Part shown: piece after piece, positions 24,207-32,954 of the stretch
How the letters are laid out: each line of letters starts with the position of its first letter
Numbering within the stretch: the first letter of the stretch is position 1
Origin: Herbidospora cretacea
Lineage (GTDB): Bacteria > Actinomycetota > Actinomycetes > Streptosporangiales > Streptosporangiaceae
Assembly: GCF_001570605.1 (NCBI RefSeq)
Contig: NZ_BBXG01000028.1
Location: forward strand, 16,566-80,565
Length of the DNA: 64,000 nt
Direction: 5' to 3'
Position numbers and translations under genes: made by a program
The notes under the pieces: generated by a model
What the model was told of the DNA's origin: nothing
The model's database searches: none
What the model saw: only the letters and a program-made list of their open reading frames with translations

Positions 24207-26801
24207 GTGCCGCCTACATCGCCATTACGGCCTGGCGAGCCGACTGAGCTGGGGGTCTACCGCATCACCGGGCGCCTTGGGGAGGGCGCTCAGGGTGTGG
24301 TTTACGCCGGTACCGCACCGGACGGCACACCGGTCGCGATCAAACTGTTGCGCGTTACGGACGCAATCGACGCAGACTCGTTCCTGCGTGAGGTGTCGGC
24401 CGCGCGCCGGGTCGCGCAGTTCTGCACCGCCCAGGTCCTCGGCGCCCACATGGACGGCGACCGGCCCTACATCGTCTCCGAACTCGTCGACGGGATCTCG
24501 CTCCAGCGGGTCGTCCAGCAGGAGGGCCCCCGCACCGGCGGCAACCTCCACCGGCTGGCGGTCGGCACCATCACCGCGCTGGCCGCGATCCACCGGGCGG
24601 GGATCGTCCACCGCGACTTCAAGCCGTCGAACGTGCTGCTGGCCCAGGACGGGCCGCGGGTGATCGACTTCGGCATCGCGCGGGCGCTCGACTCGTCGTC
24701 GACGCTGTCGAGCGGGGTCGTGGGGACCCCGGCGTACATGTCGCCGGAGCAGATCGAGGCCAAGCGGGTCGGGCCGCCGTCGGACATGTTCAGCTGGGCC
24801 GTGACGATGTTCTACGCGTCGACCGGGCGGCCCGCGTTCGGCCACGACAGCCTGCCCGCCGTGCTCTACCGGGTCATGAACGACACCCCCGACGTCTCGA
24901 CGCTGCCCGACCTGCTGCGCCCGGTCGTCGAGGCCAGCCTCGACAAGCAGGCCGACAACCGCCCGACCGCCAGCGAGGCCCTGTTCGCCCTCCTCGACCA
25001 CCAGGTCGACGACGACCTCGACAAGTCCCTCCTGGCCGGCCTCAACGCCGCCTCCCGGAACGGCAGGAACGCCAAGAAGGACGCCGCGCCCCCCGCGCGC
25101 CCATTCGTCCCTGCCCCGCCGCCATCAGCAGATTCCGATACGCCCCCACCGGTGACGCCGGGCTTCGCCCCACCGGACCCCCAGGCCCCCCACCTCCAGC
25201 CCCCGGCCCAGAGCTATCCGCCCCCGGGATACCAGCCCGCTCCGGGCCAGGCCTACCCGCCGCCCTACCAGGGACAACCCGGCCCGAACCAGAGCTACCC
25301 GCCGCCGGGCCACCACCCGCAGCCGCCGGTCCAGAGCTTCCCGCCGCCGGGTTACCAGCCCCCTCCCGGCGCGAACCACCCGCCGCCGGGACATCAGCCT
25401 CCTCCGGGGCCGCCCTACCCGCCGCCCTACCAGGGGCAGTCGCACCAGAGCCTCCCGCCGACCGCACCGTCCAAGAAGAAGAAGGGCAAGGAGCCGCAGC
25501 CGGTCGACTCCGACGCGACCACCTTCCACCCCCGCCCCGACCCCACCGGCGGCTGGCTGGGGGAGGCTCCGCCGACGAAGAGCAGGGCGGGGCTGGTCAC
25601 CGGCGTGCTCGTCGGCGTGCTCGCGGTGGCGGCCACCGCGCTGTTCCTCGTGCCGAACATCTTCAAGGGTGACGACGAGCCGGAGACCGTCCCGGCCGCC
25701 GCCCAGGGCGGGGTCACCCAGGAAGCGGTCGTCGACCTGCCGGCCACGACGGCCTCCGCACCGGTCCCGTCGCCGGTCGCGGCGTCCCTGTCCCCGGCGC
25801 CCTCGCCGTCGCCCAGCCCCACGGCGACCGCGGCTCCGGTCCCCGCGCTCGGCAAGCAGGACGGGAGCTCGCTGGCCGGTCACCGGAGCTCGATCTACTC
25901 CGTCGCCGTCGGCGGCGACAAGGACAAGCCTGTCGTCGTCACCGCCAGCGTCGACCGGTCGGTCCGGATGTGGAACGCCGAGTCGCACAAGGCGCTCGGC
26001 AAGCCGATCTACGCCCACGGCGACTGGGTCTACGCCGTCGCCACCGCCGAGGTCAACGGCCGCCCGCTCGCCGTCACCGGCAGCCGCGACGGCTCGGTCC
26101 GCGTCTGGGACGTCGAGAAGCGCAAGGCCGTCGGCGGCGGCCTGTGGGGCCACGGCAACTCGGTCTACACGGTCGCCATCGGCAAGGTCGGCAGCAAGTG
26201 GGTGGCCGCCTCCGGCGGCGCCGACGGCCGGATCCGGCTGTGGGACCTGAAGACCCGCCAGCCGATCGGCGGCGCCATCAGGGCCCACCGCAAGGACGTC
26301 AACTGGCTGGCCTTCGGCCAGGTCGGCGACCGCGCCGTCATCGTCTCGGCCAGCGAGGACGAGAGTCTCAAGGTCTGGGACGCCTCGTCCAGGAAGCAGT
26401 ACGGCAAGACGTTCAAGGGCCACGGCAAGCCCGTCTACTCCGTCGCCACCGGCGAGGTCGACGGCAGGGCCGTGGCCATCTCCGGCGGCGAGGACAACAA
26501 GATCCGCGTCTGGGACCTGAAGACCGGCAAGCAGATCGGCAGGTCCCTGACCGGCCACAAGGACAACGTCTACTCGCTGGCCTTCCGCGAGATCGGCGGC
26601 CACCCGATGGCGGTCTCCGGCTCCACCGACGGCACGCTCCGGCTGTGGGACCTGGCGGAGTCGGAGGAGGTCGGCAAGCCGGTGAAGGCCCACGACGGCA
26701 AGAACGTCTACTCGGTCGCCTTCACCGAGGTCGACGGGAAGACGCTGGTCGTCTCGGCCGGTGAGGACAAGCGCGTCCGGTTCTGGAAGCTGGCCGGCTA
26801 G
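24207..26801 (+). CDS. Transmembrane Ser/Thr protein kinase with C-terminal WD40 propeller
   Basis: An 864-residue PknB-type kinase fused to a WD40 domain. GTG 24207 follows GGGGGAGA. The kinase domain has GEGAQGVV (25-32), the ATP-anchoring Lys46, HRDFKPSN (135-142) and DFG (154-156). A linker of about 160 residues (about 290-450) is very rich in Pro, Gln and Tyr. A single membrane helix lies near 459-480. After a Pro/Ser-rich spacer, seven WD40-type repeats (about 556-864) each end in a W-D/N-x-form such as VRMWNAE, VRVWDVE, IRLWDLK and LRLWDLA. The propeller is therefore probably outside the cell and acts as sensor. The gene is convergent with the aldo/keto reductase, overlapping by 4 bp. 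Confidence 0.93.
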   Translation: MPPTSPLRPGEPTELGVYRITGRLGEGAQGVVYAGTAPDGTPVAIKLLRVTDAIDADSFLREVSAARRVAQFCTAQVLGAHMDGDRPYIVSELVDGISLQRVVQQEGPRTGGNLHRLAVGTITALAAIHRAGIVHRDFKPSNVLLAQDGPRVIDFGIARALDSSSTLSSGVVGTPAYMSPEQIEAKRVGPPSDMFSWAVTMFYASTGRPAFGHDSLPAVLYRVMNDTPDVSTLPDLLRPVVEASLDKQADNRPTASEALFALLDHQVDDDLDKSLLAGLNAASRNGRNAKKDAAPPARPFVPAPPPSADSDTPPPVTPGFAPPDPQAPHLQPPAQSYPPPGYQPAPGQAYPPPYQGQPGPNQSYPPPGHHPQPPVQSFPPPGYQPPPGANHPPPGHQPPPGPPYPPPYQGQSHQSLPPTAPSKKKKGKEPQPVDSDATTFHPRPDPTGGWLGEAPPTKSRAGLVTGVLVGVLAVAATALFLVPNIFKGDDEPETVPAAAQGGVTQEAVVDLPATTASAPVPSPVAASLSPAPSPSPSPTATAAPVPALGKQDGSSLAGHRSSIYSVAVGGDKDKPVVVTASVDRSVRMWNAESHKALGKPIYAHGDWVYAVATAEVNGRPLAVTGSRDGSVRVWDVEKRKAVGGGLWGHGNSVYTVAIGKVGSKWVAASGGADGRIRLWDLKTRQPIGGAIRAHRKDVNWLAFGQVGDRAVIVSASEDESLKVWDASSRKQYGKTFKGHGKPVYSVATGEVDGRAVAISGGEDNKIRVWDLKTGKQIGRSLTGHKDNVYSLAFREIGGHPMAVSGSTDGTLRLWDLAESEEVGKPVKAHDGKNVYSVAFTEVDGKTLVVSAGEDKRVRFWKLAG

Positions 26802-27658
26802 AGCCGGGCCAGCTCGTCGGCCGACAGCCGCAGCGCCCCTGCGGCCATGTTCTCGGCCAGATGGCGGGGGTTCCCGGTGCCCGGGATCGCCAGCACGTGA
26901 GGCCCCTGCCCGAGCGTCCAGGCCAGCCTGACCTGCGCGGGCGTCGCGCCGTGGGCGCGGGCCACCGCGAGCACCTCCGGGTTCTCCGCCGCGGTCGCCC
27001 CCGCCTCCCGCCCGGCGCCCGCGACGGCGAAGAACGGCACGAAGGCGATGCCCTGCTCCCCGCAGCGCCGGAGCAGCTCCCGGTCCCCGGGCGGCGCGCC
27101 GACGCCGAACGGGTTCTGCACGCACACCACCGGCGCGATGGCCCGAGCCTCGGCCAGGTGGGCGGCCGTCGCGTTGGACAGCCCGAGGTGGCGGATCAGA
27201 CCGGCGTCGCGGAGCTCGGCCAGCGCGCCGAAGTGGTCGCCGACCGAGCCGTCGCGGCGGCTCGGCGGGACGCGCAGGTTCACCACGTCGAGGTGGTCGC
27301 GCCCGAGCTGGCGCAGGTTCTCCTCGACCTGGCCGCGCAACTGCTCCGGCGTTGCCCACCACCAGGCCCCCGACGGGTCGCGCCCGGCCCACACCTTGGT
27401 GGCGATGACGAGATCGTCGGGATAGGGGGCCAGCGCCCGGTTGATCAGCTCGTTGGCCGACAGGCGCGGCGAGAAGTAGTAGGCGGCGGTGTCGATGTGG
27501 TCGACCCCGAGTTCGATCGCCCGCCGCAGCACGGCGATCGAACGGTCGCGGTCGGCCGGGACGCCGGGCCCGAAGGCGACGCTTCCGGTCAGGCGCATCG
27601 CGCCGAGGCCGATCCGGTTGACGGTCAGATCGCCGAGATTCCAGGTGGAGGTGGTCAT
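26798..27658 (-). CDS. Aldo/keto reductase
   Basis: A 286-residue TIM-barrel NADPH-dependent oxidoreductase. Conserved motifs include GLGAMRLTG near residues 18-26 and GVDHIDTAAYY (about 51-61, with the catalytic Asp and Tyr). The catalytic Lys is in VIATKVW (about 84). The histidine position in LDVVNLRVPP is occupied by Leu-Arg rather than the usual His, so activity may differ. IPGTGNPRHLAENMAA at the end is the cofactor-binding segment. The ATG at 27658 directly follows a terminator-like hairpin whose right arm contains the only Shine-Dalgarno-like GGGGAGG. Expression may therefore be attenuated or leaderless. Confidence 0.9.
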   Translation of the reverse strand: MTTSTWNLGDLTVNRIGLGAMRLTGSVAFGPGVPADRDRSIAVLRRAIELGVDHIDTAAYYFSPRLSANELINRALAPYPDDLVIATKVWAGRDPSGAWWWATPEQLRGQVEENLRQLGRDHLDVVNLRVPPSRRDGSVGDHFGALAELRDAGLIRHLGLSNATAAHLAEARAIAPVVCVQNPFGVGAPPGDRELLRRCGEQGIAFVPFFAVAGAGREAGATAAENPEVLAVARAHGATPAQVRLAWTLGQGPHVLAIPGTGNPRHLAENMAAGALRLSADELARL

Positions 27659-27687
27659 AAAAAAAGCCTCCCCGGCAGGGGAGGCTT
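27659..27687 (-). terminator. Terminator/attenuator hairpin abutting the aldo/keto reductase start
   Basis: On the minus strand AAGCCTCCCC (27687-27678) pairs with GGGGAGGCTT (27673-27664) across a TGCC loop, and the T-run then continues to 27659. The next base begins the ATG of the reductase (27658). It ends transcription of the gene at 27713-28447 and simultaneously hides a GGGGAGG ribosome binding site. Confidence 0.85.
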
Positions 27688-27712
27688 AAGGGTTCGTGAT
27701 CATTTTAGCAGG

Positions 27713-28447
27713 TCAGGCGCTGAGCTGCTCCAGGATCGCGTGGTGGGCGGCGACGCGCGCGCGGCGTACGGCATGGTCGAGGGCCTTGAGCGCCTCGCGG
27801 CGCGAGGCGACCTGGCCGGAGGTCAGCCCGCGCTCCTCGGCCAGCCGCAGCGCGAGCGCGAGGCGGGCCGCCAGATGGCCGACCCGGTGGGCGCGGCCGG
27901 GGTAGCCCGGCGCCAGCGCGCCGTCGACGTGGTCGAGCGCAGGGAAGCCCTGCATCGGCCCGTCGACCGAGGTCAGCGCGTCGGTCGCCGACCGCATCGC
28001 GGCCGACAGGGCGCGCTCGGCGTCGGCCAGCTGCGGCACGTCGGCGTCGGCGACGTGGGCGTCGTGGACCGTCCAGCGGATGCCCGAGTAGGACGACCCG
28101 CGCCGGTCGGGCGAGGGCACCAGCCCGAACCGGCGGGCGCCCAGCACCGCGATGACGGCCTGGCCCGCTTCGAGCGCGGCCCCGTTGAAGACCGGCGGGC
28201 CGGTGAGCCCCAGAAGGTCCCCCGGGATCGGCAGAGCCAGCCGGAACGACGTCAGCCCGGTCGCCCGCAGCTGCGCGAGAAAAACCCGCAACGGCGACTC
28301 GCCAGTGATATCCGTCACGATCTGGGGGCCGGCCGACCGCTCAAGCGCGTCGACGGCGTCGTCGAGACCGGTGTGGCCGGTCAGCCAGGCGTTCCCCCAG
28401 GAGACCAGGGCCGCCGAGATCGGTGAATCGGTGCGCACCCCAACCAC
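27713..28447 (-). CDS. Conserved hypothetical protein
   Basis: A 244-residue cytoplasmic protein from GTG 28447 (a GTG at 28438 is also possible). It opens VRTDSPISAALVSWGNAWLTG. A basic-residue-poor middle part has FRLALPIPGDLLGLTGPPVFN, and the C-terminal half is an Ala/Leu/Arg-rich helical region (residues about 140-240). I know of no assigned function; proteins of this form appear widely in actinobacteria, often beside an ABC ATPase gene as here (divergent, 51 bp apart). There is no signal peptide or membrane helix. The apparent extension of this frame to 29434 runs antisense through the ABC gene and is not real. Confidence 0.75.
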   Translation of the reverse strand: MVGVRTDSPISAALVSWGNAWLTGHTGLDDAVDALERSAGPQIVTDITGESPLRVFLAQLRATGLTSFRLALPIPGDLLGLTGPPVFNGAALEAGQAVIAVLGARRFGLVPSPDRRGSSYSGIRWTVHDAHVADADVPQLADAERALSAAMRSATDALTSVDGPMQGFPALDHVDGALAPGYPGRAHRVGHLAARLALALRLAEERGLTSGQVASRREALKALDHAVRRARVAAHHAILEQLSA

Positions 28448-28498
28448 GATAAGGCAATAGATTTTACGCGGACGGATTCGGACGTGAGGGGGATCGTC

Positions 28499-29287
<789 letters not shown>

Positions 29288-29333
29288 TATTTCGTTTCTC
29301 ATCCTCTTGTAAAGCGGCGTCCAAATATCATTT

Positions 29334-29357
29334 ACTCCAGTCGGCACAGACTGGAGT
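29334..29357 (+). promoter_or_regulatory. Hairpin containing the SPFH gene ribosome binding site
   Basis: ACTCCAGTC (29334-29342) pairs perfectly with GACTGGAGT (29349-29357) across GGCACA. The GGAG in the right arm (29353-29356) is the only Shine-Dalgarno candidate, seven bases before the ATG at 29364. It may be a translational switch, or the DNA-level operator of a dimeric regulator. Confidence 0.6.
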
Positions 29358-29363
29358 GGACGT

Positions 29364-30296
29364 ATGACCCAGCTCGTCATCACCTTCGCCGTGGTCCTTC
29401 TCGCCGCGTTCGCACTGGCCCGGACGATTCGCATCGTGCCGCAGGCGACCGCGAGAATCGTCGAGCGGTTCGGCCGATATCACCGCACCCTGAACGCGGG
29501 GCTGAACATTGTCGTGCCGTTCATCGACCGCATCAAAGTCGAGGTGGACCTGCGCGAACAGGTCGTGACGTTCCCTCCCCAGCCGGTCATCACCTCCGAC
29601 AACCTGGTCGTCTCCATCGACACGGTCATCTATTTCCAGGTGACCGATCCGAAGGCGGCGACGTACGAGATCGCGAGTTTCATCGTCGCGGTCGAGCAGC
29701 TGACCGTGACGACCCTGCGCAACGTGGTCGGCGGCATGGACCTCGAACGGACCCTCACCTCCCGCGAGGAGATCAACACCGAGCTGCGCGGGGTGCTCGA
29801 CGACGCGACCGGCCGCTGGGGCATCCGGGTCAACCGGGTCGAGCTCAAGGCGATCGACCCGCCCGCCTCCATCCAGGACTCGATGGAGAAGCAGATGCGC
29901 GCCGACCGTGACAAGCGCGCCGCCATCCTCACCGCCGAGGGCAACAAGCAGTCGGCCATCCTCACCGCCCAGGGCGAGCGCGAGGCGGCCGTTCTGAAGG
30001 CGCGCGGCGAGGCCGAGGCCGTGGTGCTGCGGGCCCAGGCCGACGCGGAGGCCCGCGCGATGCGCGCCAAGGGCGAGGCCGACGCGATCGGCATGGTCTT
30101 CAAGGCCATCCACGACGGCAACCCCGACGAGAAGCTGCTGGCCTACCAGTACCTGACGACGCTGCCGCAGATCGCCAAGGGCGACGCGAACAAACTGTGG
30201 ATCGTGCCCTCTGAGATGGGCAAGGCGCTCGAATCGCTGGGCGGCCTCTTCCAGCCGCCGAGCAAGCCCGACAGGGACCTGCCCGCCAAGCCCTGA
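29364..30296 (+). CDS. SPFH/band 7 (slipin/stomatin-like) membrane protein
   Basis: A 310-residue protein. An N-terminal membrane anchor (residues about 3-22) is followed by a band 7 domain beginning RIVPQATARIVERFGRYH. The conserved slipin segments VPFIDRIKVEVDLREQV and TSDNLVVSIDTVIYFQV come next. A long charged coiled coil (about 190-260) has repeated RAAILTAEG/QSAILTAQG/EAVVLRAQA heptads. Such proteins oligomerise into membrane microdomain scaffolds. Slipins often pair with an NfeD protease-like protein; none is next door here. The Pro-rich end (SKPDRDLPAKP) is disordered. Translation may be controlled by the leader hairpin. Confidence 0.92.
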   Translation: MTQLVITFAVVLLAAFALARTIRIVPQATARIVERFGRYHRTLNAGLNIVVPFIDRIKVEVDLREQVVTFPPQPVITSDNLVVSIDTVIYFQVTDPKAATYEIASFIVAVEQLTVTTLRNVVGGMDLERTLTSREEINTELRGVLDDATGRWGIRVNRVELKAIDPPASIQDSMEKQMRADRDKRAAILTAEGNKQSAILTAQGEREAAVLKARGEAEAVVLRAQADAEARAMRAKGEADAIGMVFKAIHDGNPDEKLLAYQYLTTLPQIAKGDANKLWIVPSEMGKALESLGGLFQPPSKPDRDLPAKP

Positions 30297-30372
30297 GTTC
30301 CCCCCGCGTCCTGAGCTCGTACCGCTGCCGCCTAGGCTTTCGGTCAGCCGGTACGAGAAGAGGGTCAGTGAC

Positions 30373-31119
30373 TTGACACCGTGGGAAGCGGCCGCGGTGT
30401 TCGCGGCCGGGATCGGGGCGGGCGGCATCAACGCCGTCGTCGGCTCCGGGTCGCTGATCACGTTCCCGACGCTGCTCGCGCTGGGCTATCCGCCCATCGT
30501 CGCGAACGTGTCGAACAACATCGGGCTGGTGCCCGGCGGGGTCACCGGGGTGCTCGGCTACCGGGCCGAGCTCCAGGGCCAGCGGACCCGGCTGACCCGG
30601 CTCGCCGCCGCCTCGGTCCTGGGATCCCTGGTCGGCGGGTTCCTGCTGCTGCGGCTGCCGGCCCAGGCCTTCGACGTGATCGTGCCGATCCTGATCGCCG
30701 TCGCGTGCGTGCTGGTGGTCATCCAGCCCCGGGTGGCCGGCTGGATCTCCCATCGCCGCCGCTCGGAACACGGCGGCCCGTGGCTCTGGCTGGGGGTCTT
30801 CGGGGCCGGCATGTACGGGGGCTACTTCGGCGCCGCCCAGGGGGTCGTGCTCATCGGGCTGATGGGCCTGTTCCTCGACGAGGAGCTCCAGCGGCTCAAC
30901 GCGGCCAAGAACCTGCTGTCGCTGCTGGTGAACTTCACCGCGGCGGTGCTGTTCGTCGTGATCGCCGAGGTCGACTGGACCGTGGTCGCGCTGATCGCGG
31001 CCGGGTCGGCGCTCGGCGGGTTCGTCGGCGCGCGGATCGGGCGGCGCATCCCCTCGCCGATCCTGCGCGGGGTGATCGTGGTCGTCGGGATCGTGGCGAT
31101 CGTGAAGTTGTTGGCTTGA
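30373..31119 (+). CDS. TauE/SafE family sulfite exporter-like permease
   Basis: A 248-residue integral membrane protein starting at TTG 30373, since an upstream GTG is followed at once by a stop. The duplicated TauE/SafE unit is visible: GIGAGGINAVVGSGSLITFP (residues about 13-32) in the first half and FGAGMYGGYFGAAQGVVL (about 142-159) in the second. About eight hydrophobic segments are present. Members move sulfite, sulfoacetate or other organosulfur anions, but many are untested and nothing adjacent concerns sulfur. It ends 29 bp before a small ORF. Confidence 0.9.
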   Translation: MTPWEAAAVFAAGIGAGGINAVVGSGSLITFPTLLALGYPPIVANVSNNIGLVPGGVTGVLGYRAELQGQRTRLTRLAAASVLGSLVGGFLLLRLPAQAFDVIVPILIAVACVLVVIQPRVAGWISHRRRSEHGGPWLWLGVFGAGMYGGYFGAAQGVVLIGLMGLFLDEELQRLNAAKNLLSLLVNFTAAVLFVVIAEVDWTVVALIAAGSALGGFVGARIGRRIPSPILRGVIVVVGIVAIVKLLA

Positions 31120-31148
31120 TTTATGCGTACAAATTATCGAAAACGGGT

Positions 31149-31388
31149 ATGAAAGCCCATGTGAAAGGCGATCGCGTAGAAATCGTCATCGATGCCGGAG
31201 GCACTCCCCGAACCTACGAAGTCATCGCGACGAAGGCCGGCCGCCGGGTCGAGGTGACCACCGGCCGGGGCGTCGTCGAGGTCTCCGAGGTGACCAGGAA
31301 CGGCACTCCGGTCCGCACCGCCCGGTTCATGCAGAGCCGGGTGCTCGCTCTCGTGGAGCACCCGATCGACGCTAGTGAGCCGGCCTGA
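31149..31388 (+). CDS. Small hypothetical protein (79 aa)
   Basis: A 79-residue frame from ATG 31149. The product MKAHVKGDRVEIVIDAGG... looks like a small beta-rich domain with alternating charged and hydrophobic residues (RRVEVTTGRGVVEVSEVTR) and a short helix RFMQSRVLALVEH. Third-base GC is high after the first ten codons, as in real genes here. The start region is AT-rich with no clear Shine-Dalgarno sequence. It overlaps the convergent Rieske gene by 17 bp. I recognise no family. Confidence 0.6.
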   Translation: MKAHVKGDRVEIVIDAGGTPRTYEVIATKAGRRVEVTTGRGVVEVSEVTRNGTPVRTARFMQSRVLALVEHPIDASEPA

Positions 31389-32280
31389 CCTGAACCACGC
31401 CGTCGCGGCGGACCCGCGTCTCGAACGAGGGTTGCCGCGCCGTCGCCGGGCCGTGGATCACCGCGCCGTCGGCGATCCTGAACACGCTGCCGTGCCACGG
31501 GCACACCACGCACGGCTCGCCGTTCTCGACCGTCACCCGGCCCTGGTGGAGCGGCCCGGCCAGGTGGGAACACCCGTCGGCCAGAACCGTCACGCCCTCG
31601 CCCAGGCGCAGCACGAACAGGTCGATGTAACCGAGCCTGCGGGCCACCGGACGGCCGTTGGGCAGGTCGCTGATCGGGCCCAGGTCGTGCCAGCCGGTCG
31701 GCACCAGGTGGCTGACCTGCTCGGCGTGGTTGGCCCCGGCGGCGAGCCGGTAGGCCAGGTGGCCACCCAGGTAGGCGCCCGCGCTCGCGGCCATCAGACC
31801 GGCCGTGGCGAAGAACCGGCCCGCCTTCTCGCGCCCGGCGATCCGGAAGGCCAGCGACCCGGCGTAGAGGCCGAAGGCGGTGGCGTTGGCGACGGCGTGC
31901 ACGAACCCGACCCTCTGCTGCTCACGGTGGAGCGTCGACCAGTCGGTCACGCCCGCCGCCGCGGTCGGGAGGGCGGTGGCCAGGCCCGCCGCCAGCACGG
32001 TCCGGGCGGCCATCGGGTCGGCCTTGGCGGCGTCGAGGATGGCGGTGGCCACGAAACAGCCCACGGCCACCGTCGCCAGCGGCGGATGCACCGGATGGCC
32101 GATCGGCACGCCGTGGAGCGCGTCGCGCACCCAGCCGGGCCCGATCCGCGCTCTCACGGCCTTGGCGAGCCCTCTGATCGGCCTGTCGAGCGTCGTCGCG
32201 TGTTCAAGCCGGTCCAGCAGGTCGCCGCCGCCGTTGCCGCTTTTGCGAGGCTTGGCGGACTTCTCGGTGGATCTGTCCAT
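31372..32280 (-). CDS. DUF2231 membrane domain fused to a Rieske [2Fe-2S] domain
   Basis: A 302-residue protein. ATG 32280 is chosen because GGGGGT lies eight bases upstream; the in-frame GTG at 32289 would leave no room. The N-terminal half is a DUF2231-like membrane domain of four helices with GVPIGHPVHPPLATVAVG. The C-terminal third is a Rieske domain with CSHLAGPL and CPWHGSVF, which supply two Cys and two His ligands to the cluster. The DGCSHLAGPLHQG...VCPWHGSVFRIADG spacing is that of Rieske ferredoxins rather than bc1 proteins. It probably passes electrons at the membrane. The partner is unknown. Its 3' end overlaps the small gene at 31149-31388. Confidence 0.9.
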   Translation of the reverse strand: MDRSTEKSAKPRKSGNGGGDLLDRLEHATTLDRPIRGLAKAVRARIGPGWVRDALHGVPIGHPVHPPLATVAVGCFVATAILDAAKADPMAARTVLAAGLATALPTAAAGVTDWSTLHREQQRVGFVHAVANATAFGLYAGSLAFRIAGREKAGRFFATAGLMAASAGAYLGGHLAYRLAAGANHAEQVSHLVPTGWHDLGPISDLPNGRPVARRLGYIDLFVLRLGEGVTVLADGCSHLAGPLHQGRVTVENGEPCVVCPWHGSVFRIADGAVIHGPATARQPSFETRVRRDGVVQVRPAH

Positions 32281-32328
32281 CGATGTCACCCCCTGACACG
32301 ACGTACCCGGCCTGTCAGGAGACGAACG

Positions 32329-32931
32329 TCATCGCGCGAGGTGACCTCTGAGCACGGAGGTCTCCACCAGGTCGTGGGCGTAGGCGCCCAGCGTGGGGGA
32401 GCCCTCGGCGATGATCGCGACGTTGGCGAGCACCTGGGAGGCGGTGACCTTGTACAGGGCCCAGGTGCCGCCGTCGTTGTGGTGGTTGGCCATGATCGGC
32501 GCGAGCCGGTCGAGGGCCTTGGCGTAGCGCGACTCCGGGGTCTGCCGCGCCTCGAACTCGTCCCAGAGCTCCCGCAGGGGCTCGGCCTGGTCGCTGGGGA
32601 GTAAACCGAAGATCCGGTCGGCGGCGGCCCGCTCCGCCGCCTCCTGGGCCTCGACCGCCACCCGGTCGTAGATGAAGGTGTCACCGGCGTCGATCTCGAC
32701 GATGTCGTGGACGAGCAGCATGCGCACCACCCGGTCGATGTCGGTGCCGGCCGGGGCGTGCTCGGCCATCACCAGCGCCCAGACGCCGAGCTGCCACGAG
32801 TGCTCGGCGTCGTTCTCGCGACGCGACCCGTCGATGAGGGTGTTCCGGCGGATGACACGCTTCAGCTTGTCGATCTCCACCACGAAGGCGAGCTGAGCGT
32901 CGAGGCGATCCCGGTGCTGCGCGATGGTCAC
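32329..32931 (-). CDS. HD-domain hydrolase (YfbR/HDDC2-like nucleotidase)
   Basis: A 200-residue protein with the HD-fold metal motif spread over ENDAEHSWQLG (residues about 40-50), VHDIVEIDAGDT (about 75-86) and a later conserved Asp in AKALDRLAPI. This matches the YfbR/HDDC2 group, which includes 5'-deoxynucleotidases. The exact substrate is not set by sequence. No signal peptide is present. It lies between the Rieske gene (49 bp away) and the molybdoenzyme gene (24 bp upstream), all on the minus strand, so these three may form one transcript. Confidence 0.88.
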   Translation of the reverse strand: MTIAQHRDRLDAQLAFVVEIDKLKRVIRRNTLIDGSRRENDAEHSWQLGVWALVMAEHAPAGTDIDRVVRMLLVHDIVEIDAGDTFIYDRVAVEAQEAAERAAADRIFGLLPSDQAEPLRELWDEFEARQTPESRYAKALDRLAPIMANHHNDGGTWALYKVTASQVLANVAIIAEGSPTLGAYAHDLVETSVLRGHLAR

Positions 32932-32954
32932 CGCGCCACCCTATTCTCTGGTGA

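Noticed and set aside
25125-27392. Long minus-strand frame across the WD40 kinase and into the reductase
   Set aside because: It is antisense to a clear kinase-WD40 gene and its product is Gly/Arg/Val repeats.
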